Position numbers and translations under genes: made by a program
Notes under the pieces: generated by a model
The model's database searches: none
Told to the model about the DNA's origin: nothing
The model's input: only the letters and a program-made list of their open reading frames with translations
Origin: Flavobacterium sp. ov086
Lineage (GTDB): Bacteria > Bacteroidota > Bacteroidia > Flavobacteriales > Flavobacteriaceae
Direction of reading: 5' to 3'
Assembly (NCBI RefSeq): GCF_900187965.1
Contig: NZ_FZNL01000022.1
Coordinates: 1 to 64,000 of the forward strand
Length of the DNA: 64,000 nucleotides
Shown here: piece by piece, positions 14,718-23,706 of the stretch
Position numbering within the stretch: position 1 is the first letter of the stretch
Layout of the letters: each line of letters begins with the position of its first letter

Positions 14718-17700
14718 GATGTAAATATATTAGATGATTTGTATTGGAAATAACCTTTCCAATCCCATGATTGATTTTCAAATCCCATTTGTCTCTTGTC
14801 AAAAACTGATTTACCTTTAAACCAAGGTATTCGTAAATTGTGAATTGCTTGATCTTGTATCGCATGTCGAATATGCTCACTATTCACACCTATTCTATAT
14901 CCTTCGTACCCTGCTGTTAAAGTACCCATTCTATATTTTGTTCCTCTTTCTAAGGCAAAGCCATTGGGCATTCTACGCCCATAATTATCAATTTGTAAAG
15001 GATCTCTATGTGAGCCAATACTGCCTTGTTCATTATCATAATCTCTATTTCCTGTAAATAAACTAAATCCAAAATTGAATTTTCCTATAGATAAATTAAG
15101 TGCTGCTGTCCGATATTTATCTCCTCCGTCACCGCCTGGACCAATACTACCATCATTTTCATACATTGCTCTAAAATCACCAGAATGCAAACCTAAAGAG
15201 CCTGTTTGTTGTTTAAAATCTCCACTCCAAATATTACTACCTAACGAAACCCCTGTTTTACCATCATCATAAGCTGCTAGAATAGATTTTCTAATTTCTA
15301 AACCGTTTTTACCAAAACCATTATAATTGCTATTACTCATAATACCAACTCCCGCAGAAAAACTAAAATCGCCACTATTATAAGTTGCAGATATACTTGC
15401 TCCAATTCCTGAAACATTCCCAAACGCAATTGCTGGTGATATATTAAAACTCCAATCTCCAACTTTTACACCATAAGCTGGGAGAAAAGCAGCTACAAAA
15501 CCTGTACCTATTGCACCTCCGACTGAACTTCCCATTAAACTTGCAGGATTAAGTCCTCCACTTATTCCTCCAATAACAGCACCGCCAAATATTGAAACTC
15601 CAAACTGTCCCCAATTCCAATTTCCTGTCATAGCTGCTTGAACTACATAACTTGTTCCTCCAATTATTGCCCCTATTAAAGCACCAACAAGTATTGGAGC
15701 CCAGACAAACTCACCACTAGGGTCTGTGTACTTTAGAGGGTTATTATAGCAATATGCATAACGATTAAAATTTTGAGTATTTGAAGGATCCTGAATGTTA
15801 TTATCCGGCTGTAAAAAACGATGCAGTTTAGGGTCATAAATACGGCCGTTCATATTGATGAGTCCTACACTTTGCAAATGTTCATGACCTGTATAACCTC
15901 GATCTAAGATCGTTAAGCCTGCAAGCACATTGCCTGCTCCGTCTTTTACACTTACAATAGCTCCCCAGGCATCAAACAATCGTTTCTCAATAACTGCTCC
16001 GCTGGCATTTGTAATTGCTAAAATACTACCTTGGTAATCTCGTTGTAAATATAAATATTCTTGTGTTGTTCCGTTGCTTTTTACTACAATTGGTGCAGAG
16101 TATCCATCGCCGCCAATATAAGTTATAAACTCAAATGCCTTTGTTGTTTGATTTTCCTTTATCTCCATACTGCCATCGGCAGAATAGTATTTGCGTAACG
16201 GTCTGTCTAATTTTTCATCCTGCAGACCTCCATAAAACATGGCACTACGATCATTGCCGTCATTGTACGTAAAACTAATTTTGTCAATACCTTTTTCATC
16301 AATTAATACAGGACTTTTAAATACATTGTATGTTATGATCTGTGTTGGCTTTGCTGTATAATAGTTTAAAGCTTCAGGTGTAACTGTTATAGATTCGTTT
16401 TGATAAGGCTTGTCTTTTGCATACGCATAGGTTCCTAAATCGTTTTCTATAATTCTACCCTGATCATCATAAATTTGCTTTTCCTGCAAACCTTTCGCAT
16501 TTGTAAATTCTGTCAGACGATCTTGTGTATCGTATTTAAAACTTTCATTTCGATTAAACAAACTGTTTGTTCTGCTTGTCAGATTGCCTTTTTTGACATC
16601 AAAAACAGTATTTAAAGTCAAGAGGTTTACTGATCCTGAGGTTTTGTCATATTTAAGCTGAGAAGCAAAACCATAGTTATCATAATTATTTGTTACGGTC
16701 GTTGGCCCATTTTGTGCGTTGGTAAGCTGCCCTCTTGCATTTACGGTATTGGTTTGCCACAATATAGCACCTGTATTGTTATCTGTTATTTGCCAGTGCG
16801 ATCCGTTTAAATACTTATTTTTAATAGTTTTCGAACTCGATTTCCCTCCTGCTTGCGCAATAGAGGTTTCAGTAAAAACTCTTCCAAAATCATCATATTT
16901 AAATTCTTTTGTAAATGTGGCATACGGTGTAGCTTCTATCGTCGTACTTATTCTTTTTGAATCATCGTAAGTAATTGTATTGAGGGTTTTCTTTGATCCG
17001 TTTGCTACATCAGTAAACTCACTACTAATCAACAACTTGCTTAACGAATCATATTTATAGGTTGTTTGTGAATCTGTATTAATGCCTTTAATAGTTTTTT
17101 GAGTTACTTTACCAACTAGGGGATCTAATGTATATGTTGTAGTTCCGTTAGGTGTAGTTGTGCTTGTCGTTTCTCCAAACCCATTATAACTATATTTATA
17201 TATTCCAGCAGACGAATCATTTAATTCTATTTTTCTGCCCCAACCATCCTGTTTAATCGTGGTTTTTACGCCTGCATAATCTGATTCTTTTAAGCTTCCA
17301 TTGGCAAAATAGGTGTATTTAATTGTACCACCCGGAGTATCTGTCATAGACATAACGTTTCCTATGGCGTTTTTAACTGACTTTTTTGATTTTGTACCAT
17401 CGTTTACCGTTGTCGATAATCCAGAATAAGTAATATCAGTTGTTTTTCCTGTAGCAGCAATATTTTTAATTACCCTTCCATAAATATCATACTTGGTTTC
17501 ATTCCACTGCGTTCCTGCTGATCCAAAATACGGTTCACTTACTTTATAATTGCGATTCTGAATATCATACAAGTAATCAACATAAGAGAAAGTCCCCATT
17601 ATGTTTTTACTTCCCTCTTTTACTTTTCGCCCTAAATCGTCAAATGTTTCCTCGCTTACACTTCCGTCATCTGCTGTTGATGTAACAATTGTTTTTTGAC

Positions 17701-20700
17701 CACTACGTGCATAAGCATAACTATTCTTTTTGCCCAGATAATCTGTGGTGGTTGTTTTCTTGAACCACGAATCATATAGATAAGAAGTTGTTAATCCATA
17801 AGGATTGGTTTCAGATTTTAATGTACTATCCGGATTATAAACAAATGATGTAGACAACTTTTCGATATCGGTACTTTTTGTCAAAAATCGCCCTGAGGAA
17901 TCATATTCATAACTTGTAACCCTTGGGGTTAGCCCAGATGCAGTTATTGTTTTCTTCGTAATGTTACCAAAGGCATCATATCCATTGTCTTCAGTAATAT
18001 AATCTGTATTGGTTCCTTTTTTCTTGATTTGAGTCAATAAACTGTTTTGATAAAAATACAATTCTTCAGATGTCATTACATCACCAGAAACTGTAACACT
18101 TTGGTTTTTACTTTTAGGTCTTCCTATTATATAAGGCGAAACTGTAGACGCATTATATGCTACATCTGAAACCGTTGTTTGAATCGTAGCTCCAGATTCT
18201 TTTAAATAAGTAGTCGATTTTAAAGGATTATTATTCTGATCATAAACAACCCTGGTTTCTGAGCTTGTGTCGTCTAAACCATTAAATTGTTTAGTTGTTG
18301 TGTTTTTTATTTTAAACACTTTATTCGGCAAAAGTTCGCTTTCATAGTTTAACAATGATTTTGCTATAAAACTAGAAGGTGTATTGGGCGAATTAACATT
18401 AGCGTCTTCATTTATTTTTGCCGAAAATGTACTTCCCGGTTTTATCCAAGTGTCAGGTTTTAAGGTAATGCTTTCTGTCGCTATTAAATTATCTGTTCCT
18501 GATACGGTATAAGAACCTTCTTTTACAATTGTATTTGCGGTTTGACCAGGACCTGATCTCAAAGGTCTACCAAGGCCCAATACGGTGTAGTTTTCGGTAT
18601 TTGCACCTCTTAAAGCAATATCATTCTTTGAAATAGTCGAAATTTCCTGACTGTCATCATCGTACCAATTGGTTCTTACTGTTGATCTAAAACCTAAAAA
18701 CCCTAAACCTTCGGTATTAGAAACAGCTCCTGAATACAAGAATTGCTGCTTTTTATTTACATCTTTACTTTGTTTTTCAAGAAATGAAACAATTTTAAAA
18801 CCGGAAGCTACTACAATATCAATATTAGGATAAGTTTCTGTTAGTTCAGTTGGCGTATATATTGGTTCGTAAGGATCTTGTTGCAGAGGTTTGTACGTTA
18901 TTGTTTCCTTAACTCCATTGCCATTTGTAATTCCTTTTAATAGTACATCTTCACGATTATCTTTAGGACTATTAAAAGTGAGTATAGCATTATCATTTAT
19001 TAAACTAAACTCTAAATTGTGATTTATTTGATTATGGTTGGTGAATACAGGAATTGGATTTCTTTTTATTCCCGTAACCTGAATTTCACTAGTAAGCAAC
19101 TGAAAACTAACAGTATTATTTGTTACTGATTTATTTTCATACAATGATAACAAGGAATAAACAGGCTCTCCAATTGCTTTATAATCGTACTTCTGAGCTG
19201 TAGTAAGATTTTGCACATACAATATATCAGTTTTACCGTCACCGTTGTAATCATTAGCAATAAAACTTCTTTCATTTAAACAATAGGGATATCTCTTGCC
19301 TCCTTGCGCATCTACATCTTGAAAATAAGCATAATCTCCTAGCTTATATGTTAATCCAATAGCTGTATTTGTTTTATTAAATGACGTTCCTGTTGCAAGA
19401 TAAAAATTCCAACTATCTTTGTTTAATTCATTTGGTATCACAAAATCAGTTTTACCATCACCATTAAAGTCCCCAAACAAAATTTGTCTATCAAGAGCAA
19501 TACCTGGATCAGCAACTGTGTTCTCATATAATAAAACCAATTTGTTATCTTTATTTAAAGTATATACCTTTATAAAATTAGTTTCAAATACATAAATATC
19601 AGATTTGCCATCTCCGTCAAAATCGGCAACAAAATATTTTTTAACAGCAGTATCATTATTTATAATGCTACCTATATTCTCAGGTTCATTTGTAGTAATA
19701 CGTCTGTCTAAATTAAAAAAGTAAGCCTTTCCCCCCTGATATAAAGGCCTTTGATACTCAGTTGTTTTATTTCCAAAATTGCAAACCCTCATATCATAGT
19801 AAAAACTTTTCTCTATGGCAATAACATCAGTCAATCCATCTCCATTAAAATCTCCTTTCAAATATTCTATAGGGATATTTTCCAGCACTAAACCATTGTA
19901 TTCTTTAGGATCACAATAAGACCAGTTGGAAGCTTTTGTTACTGTTTTACTAAAATTATATTGTTTTTCGTAATGTTTAAAAGTGGCTGAAGTTGATCCT
20001 AAACCATACATTGAAATAGTACAATTTGTATCTGTTTTTTTTAATATTGCCCAACCTTGCGGTAACATTTTACTATCAGAACTTAAAAAAACAGCAGGGA
20101 AAATATCCTCAAAAGCTCCAACGTTTTCCAGTTTTCCAGTATTAAGTTTTCCAGAAAGTATATTAGAAAACAATCTAAAATTATCTTTTAACCCAGTAAC
20201 CTTTGAATATAAAATAATATCCGTTTTCCCATCATCATTAAAATCACCAGATATATAATCCGTATTTATGTAATTTATCCCTGAAATCCCAAGTGTAGCA
20301 GGAACATTCACTTTTAAGGGGGTATCACTAACAGTAGTATCATAATTAAATGTAGTAGGATTGTAACTCTTAGAATTGTCACCATTTTTTTCTGTAATAG
20401 TAATTAAACGGTCATATCCTAACGAAGTTTCTTCTTGCTTCAAAACATAATTTCTAAACCCTATACCATTCCCAACTACATTAATTTCTTTAAGTAGTGT
20501 ATTTCTAATAACACTCAAACCTCCTATATAAGCTTGTTCAACACGTTTTCTAATGCCGTATTTAAACTTAATTTCGTTAATTGGTGTTTGGGTAGTTAAA
20601 CTCCCATATTTTATAGAAGCTATATCCAGCATATTATTAGCCAAAGCATAAGAGTAACTAATTCTTATACCTTGTGGATTCTCCCAATAGGTGATTGCCC

Positions 20701-21244
20701 AATCTGTTACAGAACGTGAGTCTGTAGAATTCCCATAATATGCTTTTGAACCGTCCGGGTATTCTACTAAAAAATAGGCAGGACCATACTTTACTCCAAT
20801 TGGGTTTACACCAAAAGATGTTATCTTTATATTTGAGAAACTTTCCGTTTCATAAACAGTTTTGTCAGCCCCATAAACTCCATTTGTTCCGTTTTTCACG
20901 ATCAATCTTTGTCCATCTAGTGCAAAACGGTCTAAACTATTAAAATCTACCCCATCAATTAATCCATCATGAAATTTAGTTGCCGGAATTCTGGAAATTG
21001 CTGAGACACCTGAAATATTCCAGCCGAAACCACCAATACCATTAGAGCCCTGGCTATTGTATGCTAAACTTATTTGTGGTACTACGCCATTGATTCCTGG
21101 AGGAACTGCTATAGGAATTGTATAATTAGCTCCTCCCGATAAAGAAACTGATAATTGTCCTTCTGTAACACCAACCTCTGTCGACTGCCCAAAACCTAAA
21201 AAACCAAACAATAAAAAAACCAGGGTTAAGTAAATATTCTTCAT
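14711..21244 (-). CDS. SpvB/FG-GAP/RHS-repeat protein with C-terminal polymorphic toxin-like domain
   Basis: A 2177-residue secreted protein. Domains in order: signal peptide (MKNIYLTLVFLLFGFLGFGQ); an SpvB-like N-terminus (about 22-320, LAYNSQGSNGIGGFGWNISG); five calcium-binding FG-GAP/VCBS repeats near 335, 466, 545, 595 and 668 (e.g. GDFNGDGKTDFVI); a long YD/RHS shell (about 1000-1780); the RHS-associated core ending in YTDPSGEF near 1838; and a unique C-terminal region of about 335 residues. That region has glycine-rich hydrophobic segments and then a domain (GIGASISATYNSGDFSFSAG to NQSWDWKGYFQY) that I think is polymorphic toxin type 23. The longest frame starts at a TTG (21250); the ATG at 21244 directly begins the signal peptide and is preferred. 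Confidence 0.88.
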   Translation of the reverse strand: MKNIYLTLVFLLFGFLGFGQSTEVGVTEGQLSVSLSGGANYTIPIAVPPGINGVVPQISLAYNSQGSNGIGGFGWNISGVSAISRIPATKFHDGLIDGVDFNSLDRFALDGQRLIVKNGTNGVYGADKTVYETESFSNIKITSFGVNPIGVKYGPAYFLVEYPDGSKAYYGNSTDSRSVTDWAITYWENPQGIRISYSYALANNMLDIASIKYGSLTTQTPINEIKFKYGIRKRVEQAYIGGLSVIRNTLLKEINVVGNGIGFRNYVLKQEETSLGYDRLITITEKNGDNSKSYNPTTFNYDTTVSDTPLKVNVPATLGISGINYINTDYISGDFNDDGKTDIILYSKVTGLKDNFRLFSNILSGKLNTGKLENVGAFEDIFPAVFLSSDSKMLPQGWAILKKTDTNCTISMYGLGSTSATFKHYEKQYNFSKTVTKASNWSYCDPKEYNGLVLENIPIEYLKGDFNGDGLTDVIAIEKSFYYDMRVCNFGNKTTEYQRPLYQGGKAYFFNLDRRITTNEPENIGSIINNDTAVKKYFVADFDGDGKSDIYVFETNFIKVYTLNKDNKLVLLYENTVADPGIALDRQILFGDFNGDGKTDFVIPNELNKDSWNFYLATGTSFNKTNTAIGLTYKLGDYAYFQDVDAQGGKRYPYCLNERSFIANDYNGDGKTDILYVQNLTTAQKYDYKAIGEPVYSLLSLYENKSVTNNTVSFQLLTSEIQVTGIKRNPIPVFTNHNQINHNLEFSLINDNAILTFNSPKDNREDVLLKGITNGNGVKETITYKPLQQDPYEPIYTPTELTETYPNIDIVVASGFKIVSFLEKQSKDVNKKQQFLYSGAVSNTEGLGFLGFRSTVRTNWYDDDSQEISTISKNDIALRGANTENYTVLGLGRPLRSGPGQTANTIVKEGSYTVSGTDNLIATESITLKPDTWIKPGSTFSAKINEDANVNSPNTPSSFIAKSLLNYESELLPNKVFKIKNTTTKQFNGLDDTSSETRVVYDQNNNPLKSTTYLKESGATIQTTVSDVAYNASTVSPYIIGRPKSKNQSVTVSGDVMTSEELYFYQNSLLTQIKKKGTNTDYITEDNGYDAFGNITKKTITASGLTPRVTSYEYDSSGRFLTKSTDIEKLSTSFVYNPDSTLKSETNPYGLTTSYLYDSWFKKTTTTDYLGKKNSYAYARSGQKTIVTSTADDGSVSEETFDDLGRKVKEGSKNIMGTFSYVDYLYDIQNRNYKVSEPYFGSAGTQWNETKYDIYGRVIKNIAATGKTTDITYSGLSTTVNDGTKSKKSVKNAIGNVMSMTDTPGGTIKYTYFANGSLKESDYAGVKTTIKQDGWGRKIELNDSSAGIYKYSYNGFGETTSTTTPNGTTTYTLDPLVGKVTQKTIKGINTDSQTTYKYDSLSKLLISSEFTDVANGSKKTLNTITYDDSKRISTTIEATPYATFTKEFKYDDFGRVFTETSIAQAGGKSSSKTIKNKYLNGSHWQITDNNTGAILWQTNTVNARGQLTNAQNGPTTVTNNYDNYGFASQLKYDKTSGSVNLLTLNTVFDVKKGNLTSRTNSLFNRNESFKYDTQDRLTEFTNAKGLQEKQIYDDQGRIIENDLGTYAYAKDKPYQNESITVTPEALNYYTAKPTQIITYNVFKSPVLIDEKGIDKISFTYNDGNDRSAMFYGGLQDEKLDRPLRKYYSADGSMEIKENQTTKAFEFITYIGGDGYSAPIVVKSNGTTQEYLYLQRDYQGSILAITNASGAVIEKRLFDAWGAIVSVKDGAGNVLAGLTILDRGYTGHEHLQSVGLINMNGRIYDPKLHRFLQPDNNIQDPSNTQNFNRYAYCYNNPLKYTDPSGEFVWAPILVGALIGAIIGGTSYVVQAAMTGNWNWGQFGVSIFGGAVIGGISGGLNPASLMGSSVGGAIGTGFVAAFLPAYGVKVGDWSFNISPAIAFGNVSGIGASISATYNSGDFSFSAGVGIMSNSNYNGFGKNGLEIRKSILAAYDDGKTGVSLGSNIWSGDFKQQTGSLGLHSGDFRAMYENDGSIGPGGDGGDKYRTAALNLSIGKFNFGFSLFTGNRDYDNEQGSIGSHRDPLQIDNYGRRMPNGFALERGTKYRMGTLTAGYEGYRIGVNSEHIRHAIQDQAIHNLRIPWFKGKSVFDKRQMGFENQSWDWKGYFQYKSSNIFTSW

Positions 21245-21250
21245 AGCCAA

Positions 21251-21706
21251 TTATTGTTTAATGATTTTAATAGATTTTTCTCCTCCGTCTTTGTACGAAA
21301 GCAAAACAAGATATACTCCTGTCGAATAAGGCTGAAAAGGGATATTTAGACTATCAGTCCTCTCATTGACTTGATACATTTGCAGCATTTGTCCTGTTAC
21401 GGAATACACCATAATCGAAGTGACATGATTATCGTTTGCCAATTGCCATTGCAAATACAATTCTTCTTTTACGGGATTTGGATAATAGGAGATCACATCT
21501 TGTGGAGAAAATTTTAATAAATCATCTTTTGTAATGGCTTCGATTTCTTTTACCTCTTTTGCAGGTTTTGCAGTTGGAGAACAGCCAGATAAACACAATT
21601 CTCTTAAAATTTGGTTTCCTGCAGCATCATAACTAAAGGTAAGTTTAGTTTGTGCACTAGCCAGCACAGGAAATAAAAGGAAGATAAAAGGCAGATATTT
21701 TTTCAT
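21251..21706 (-). CDS. Small secreted protein with T9SS type A sorting domain, RHS partner
   Basis: A 151-residue protein with signal peptide MKKYLPFIFLLFPVLASAQ. A single YD-like motif follows (LTFSYDAAGNQILRELC), then a short linker and a C-terminal T9SS type A sorting domain from about residue 75: YYPNPVKEELYLQW, VYSVTGQMLQ, and STGVYLVLL ending in KIIKQ. Proteins with this domain are exported across the outer membrane by the type IX system. It is first in the operon and its stop is 6 bases before the RHS ATG. It has almost no cargo other than the YD-like motif, so it may be an adaptor for the RHS protein or a remnant of a split larger protein. Confidence 0.85.
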   Translation of the reverse strand: MKKYLPFIFLLFPVLASAQTKLTFSYDAAGNQILRELCLSGCSPTAKPAKEVKEIEAITKDDLLKFSPQDVISYYPNPVKEELYLQWQLANDNHVTSIMVYSVTGQMLQMYQVNERTDSLNIPFQPYSTGVYLVLLSYKDGGEKSIKIIKQ

Positions 21707-21724
21707 AAGGCTTTATTTTAATAC

Positions 21725-21818
21725 ATTTCTTACAAATATATAATTATAAATCAAGTCTTACATAAAAATTTGTTAAATAAAAGAAAAGTGCATAAAAAAA
21801 GCGAGACCTAAGTCTCGC
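21725..21818 (-). repeat. Promoter-plus-terminator repeat, copy B
   Basis: ATTTCTTACAAATATATAAT (21725-21744) is identical to copy A at 11743. The similarity continues through an A/T-rich middle to the GCGAGA/TCTCGC hairpin. On the minus strand it separates glmS from the RHS operon: the terminator ends glmS and the TATATTTG element lies just before the T9SS gene. Confidence 0.75.
21733..21740 (-). promoter_or_regulatory. -7 element (TATATTTG) of the T9SS-RHS operon
   Basis: This is a perfect TAnnTTTG match on the minus strand, 26 bases upstream of the ATG at 21706. A TTG lies about 14 bases upstream of the element, closer than the usual 22, so the -33 box is uncertain. Confidence 0.5.
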
Positions 21819-21824
21819 TTTTTA
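21794..21824 (-). terminator. Terminator of the glgA-like/DUF4270/glmS operon
   Basis: GCGAGA (21801-21806) pairs with TCTCGC (21813-21818), with A and T runs on either side. It lies 22 bases past the glmS stop and would prevent read-through into the RHS operon. Confidence 0.8.
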
Positions 21825-21846
21825 AATATCTAAGTATTTTAATATA

Positions 21847-23697
21847 TTACTCTACAGTAACAGATTTTGCTAAGTTACGTGGCTGATCTACATTACAACC
21901 TCTCATTACTGCAATATGATAAGACAGTAATTGCAGAGGAATTGTAGTAATCAACGGAGATAAAGCATCTGAAGTTTCAGGAATTTCGATTACATAATCT
22001 GCTAATTCACGAACTTGTGTATCCCCTTTTGTAACTACAGCGATAATTTTACCGCTTCTGGATTTTATCTCCTGAATGTTACTTACAATTTTATCATAAT
22101 GACCTTGTTTAGGTGCAATTACAATAACCGGCATATGCTCGTCAATAAGCGCAATAGGACCATGTTTCATCTCAGCAGCAGGATAACCTTCGGCATGAAT
22201 ATAAGAGATCTCTTTAAGTTTAAGAGCACCTTCTAATGCCACCGGGAAGTTATATCCACGACCTAAGTACAAACAGTTTGGAGCATCTTTAAAAGCTGCA
22301 GCAATCTCTTTTGCTCTCTCGTTTGTCTCTAATGCTTCAGCAACTTTTTCAGGAATTATCTCTAATTCTTGTAAGTAGGCATGAAAATCAGAATTTGACA
22401 ATGTTCCTTTCGCTTTTCCTAAACGTAAAGCAATCATCGTTAGAACTGTAATTTGAGTTGTAAAAGCTTTAGTCGAAGCTACTCCAATTTCAGGTCCTGC
22501 GTGTGTATAAGCACCAGCATGACTTTCTCTTGAAATAGAAGAACCTACCACATTACAAACTCCAAAAACGAAAGCTCCGTTTTCTTTTGCCAATTTAATA
22601 GCCGCCATTGTATCTGCCGTTTCTCCAGATTGAGAGATCGCAATAACAACGTCGTCTTTATTGATAATTGGGTTTCTGTATCTAAACTCAGAAGCATATT
22701 CTACTTCAACAGGAATACGGGTAAACTCTTCAAAAATATACTCTGCTACCAATCCTGCGTGCCATGAAGTACCACAAGCTACGATTAGAATTCGTTTAGC
22801 ATTCAGAAATTTTTCAAGATTATCCTCAACACCTGCCATTTGTACAATTCCTTCATTTGCATGAAGTCTTCCTCTGTAAGTATCTTTGATTACACTTGGC
22901 TGCTCATAGATTTCTTTAAGCATGAAGTGATCATATCCTCCTTTTTCAATTTGCTCCAAATTCATTTGAAGCTGCTGAATATAAGGATCTACTAATGAAT
23001 CGTCTTTTATTTTACGAACCTTAAGAGGTTTGTGCAATCTGATATTTGCCATTTCACCATCTTCAAGATAAATAGCATTCGAAGTATATTCAATAAACGG
23101 CGAAGCATCAGAAGCGATAAAAAACTCTCCTTCTCCAACACCAATTGCCAACGGACTTCCTAATCTTGCAGCAACGATTTCGTTTGGATTCTTTTTATCA
23201 AAAACTGCAATAGCATAAGCTCCTACAACCTGATTTAAAGCAACCTGAACCGCTTTACCTAATTTTAGATTTTCGTTTTTCTGAACTTCTTCTATTAAGT
23301 TTATTAAAACTTCTGTATCTGTATCCGATTTAAAAGTATAACCTCTTTTGATCAATTCTTCTTTAAGCGGCGCATAATTCTCAATGATTCCATTGTGAAT
23401 AATAACCAACTCGCCAGAATTCGAAAGATGCGGATGAGAGTTTACATCATTTGGAACTCCATGTGTAGCCCAACGTGTATGCCCAATTCCTATACTACCG
23501 TTTGTCGTAAAATTATCTTTTGCTTTAGCTTCAAGATCTGAAACCTTACCTTTTGTTTTACAAAGTTTTATTCCGTCCTGGTCATTATACAACATAACAC
23601 CAGCACTATCATATCCTCTGTATTCGAGCCGTTTTAATCCTTTAATAATAATAGGATACGCCTCTCTATGACCGATATATCCAACAATTCCACACAT
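21847..23697 (-). CDS. glmS: Glutamine-fructose-6-phosphate aminotransferase (isomerizing)
   Basis: GlmS makes glucosamine-6-phosphate from fructose-6-phosphate and glutamine, the first step to UDP-GlcNAc for peptidoglycan and lipopolysaccharide. The 616 residues start MCGIVGYIG, where Cys2 is the glutaminase nucleophile. The glutamine amidotransferase domain covers about 1-220, and two SIS domains follow (VACGTSWHAG, ISQSGETADT, YLGRGYNFPVALEGALKLKE). The C-terminus LAKSVTVE is typical. It is last in the operon, 9 bases after the DUF4270 gene. No glmS ribozyme is expected or seen. Confidence 0.98.
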   Translation of the reverse strand: MCGIVGYIGHREAYPIIIKGLKRLEYRGYDSAGVMLYNDQDGIKLCKTKGKVSDLEAKAKDNFTTNGSIGIGHTRWATHGVPNDVNSHPHLSNSGELVIIHNGIIENYAPLKEELIKRGYTFKSDTDTEVLINLIEEVQKNENLKLGKAVQVALNQVVGAYAIAVFDKKNPNEIVAARLGSPLAIGVGEGEFFIASDASPFIEYTSNAIYLEDGEMANIRLHKPLKVRKIKDDSLVDPYIQQLQMNLEQIEKGGYDHFMLKEIYEQPSVIKDTYRGRLHANEGIVQMAGVEDNLEKFLNAKRILIVACGTSWHAGLVAEYIFEEFTRIPVEVEYASEFRYRNPIINKDDVVIAISQSGETADTMAAIKLAKENGAFVFGVCNVVGSSISRESHAGAYTHAGPEIGVASTKAFTTQITVLTMIALRLGKAKGTLSNSDFHAYLQELEIIPEKVAEALETNERAKEIAAAFKDAPNCLYLGRGYNFPVALEGALKLKEISYIHAEGYPAAEMKHGPIALIDEHMPVIVIAPKQGHYDKIVSNIQEIKSRSGKIIAVVTKGDTQVRELADYVIEIPETSDALSPLITTIPLQLLSYHIAVMRGCNVDQPRNLAKSVTVE

Positions 23698-23706
23698 ATA
23701 TATTTA

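Noticed and set aside
14711..21250. TTG at 21250 as the RHS start
   Set aside because: The ATG two codons later (21244) begins the signal peptide directly and leaves a 6-base gap after the preceding stop; a TTG start is not needed.
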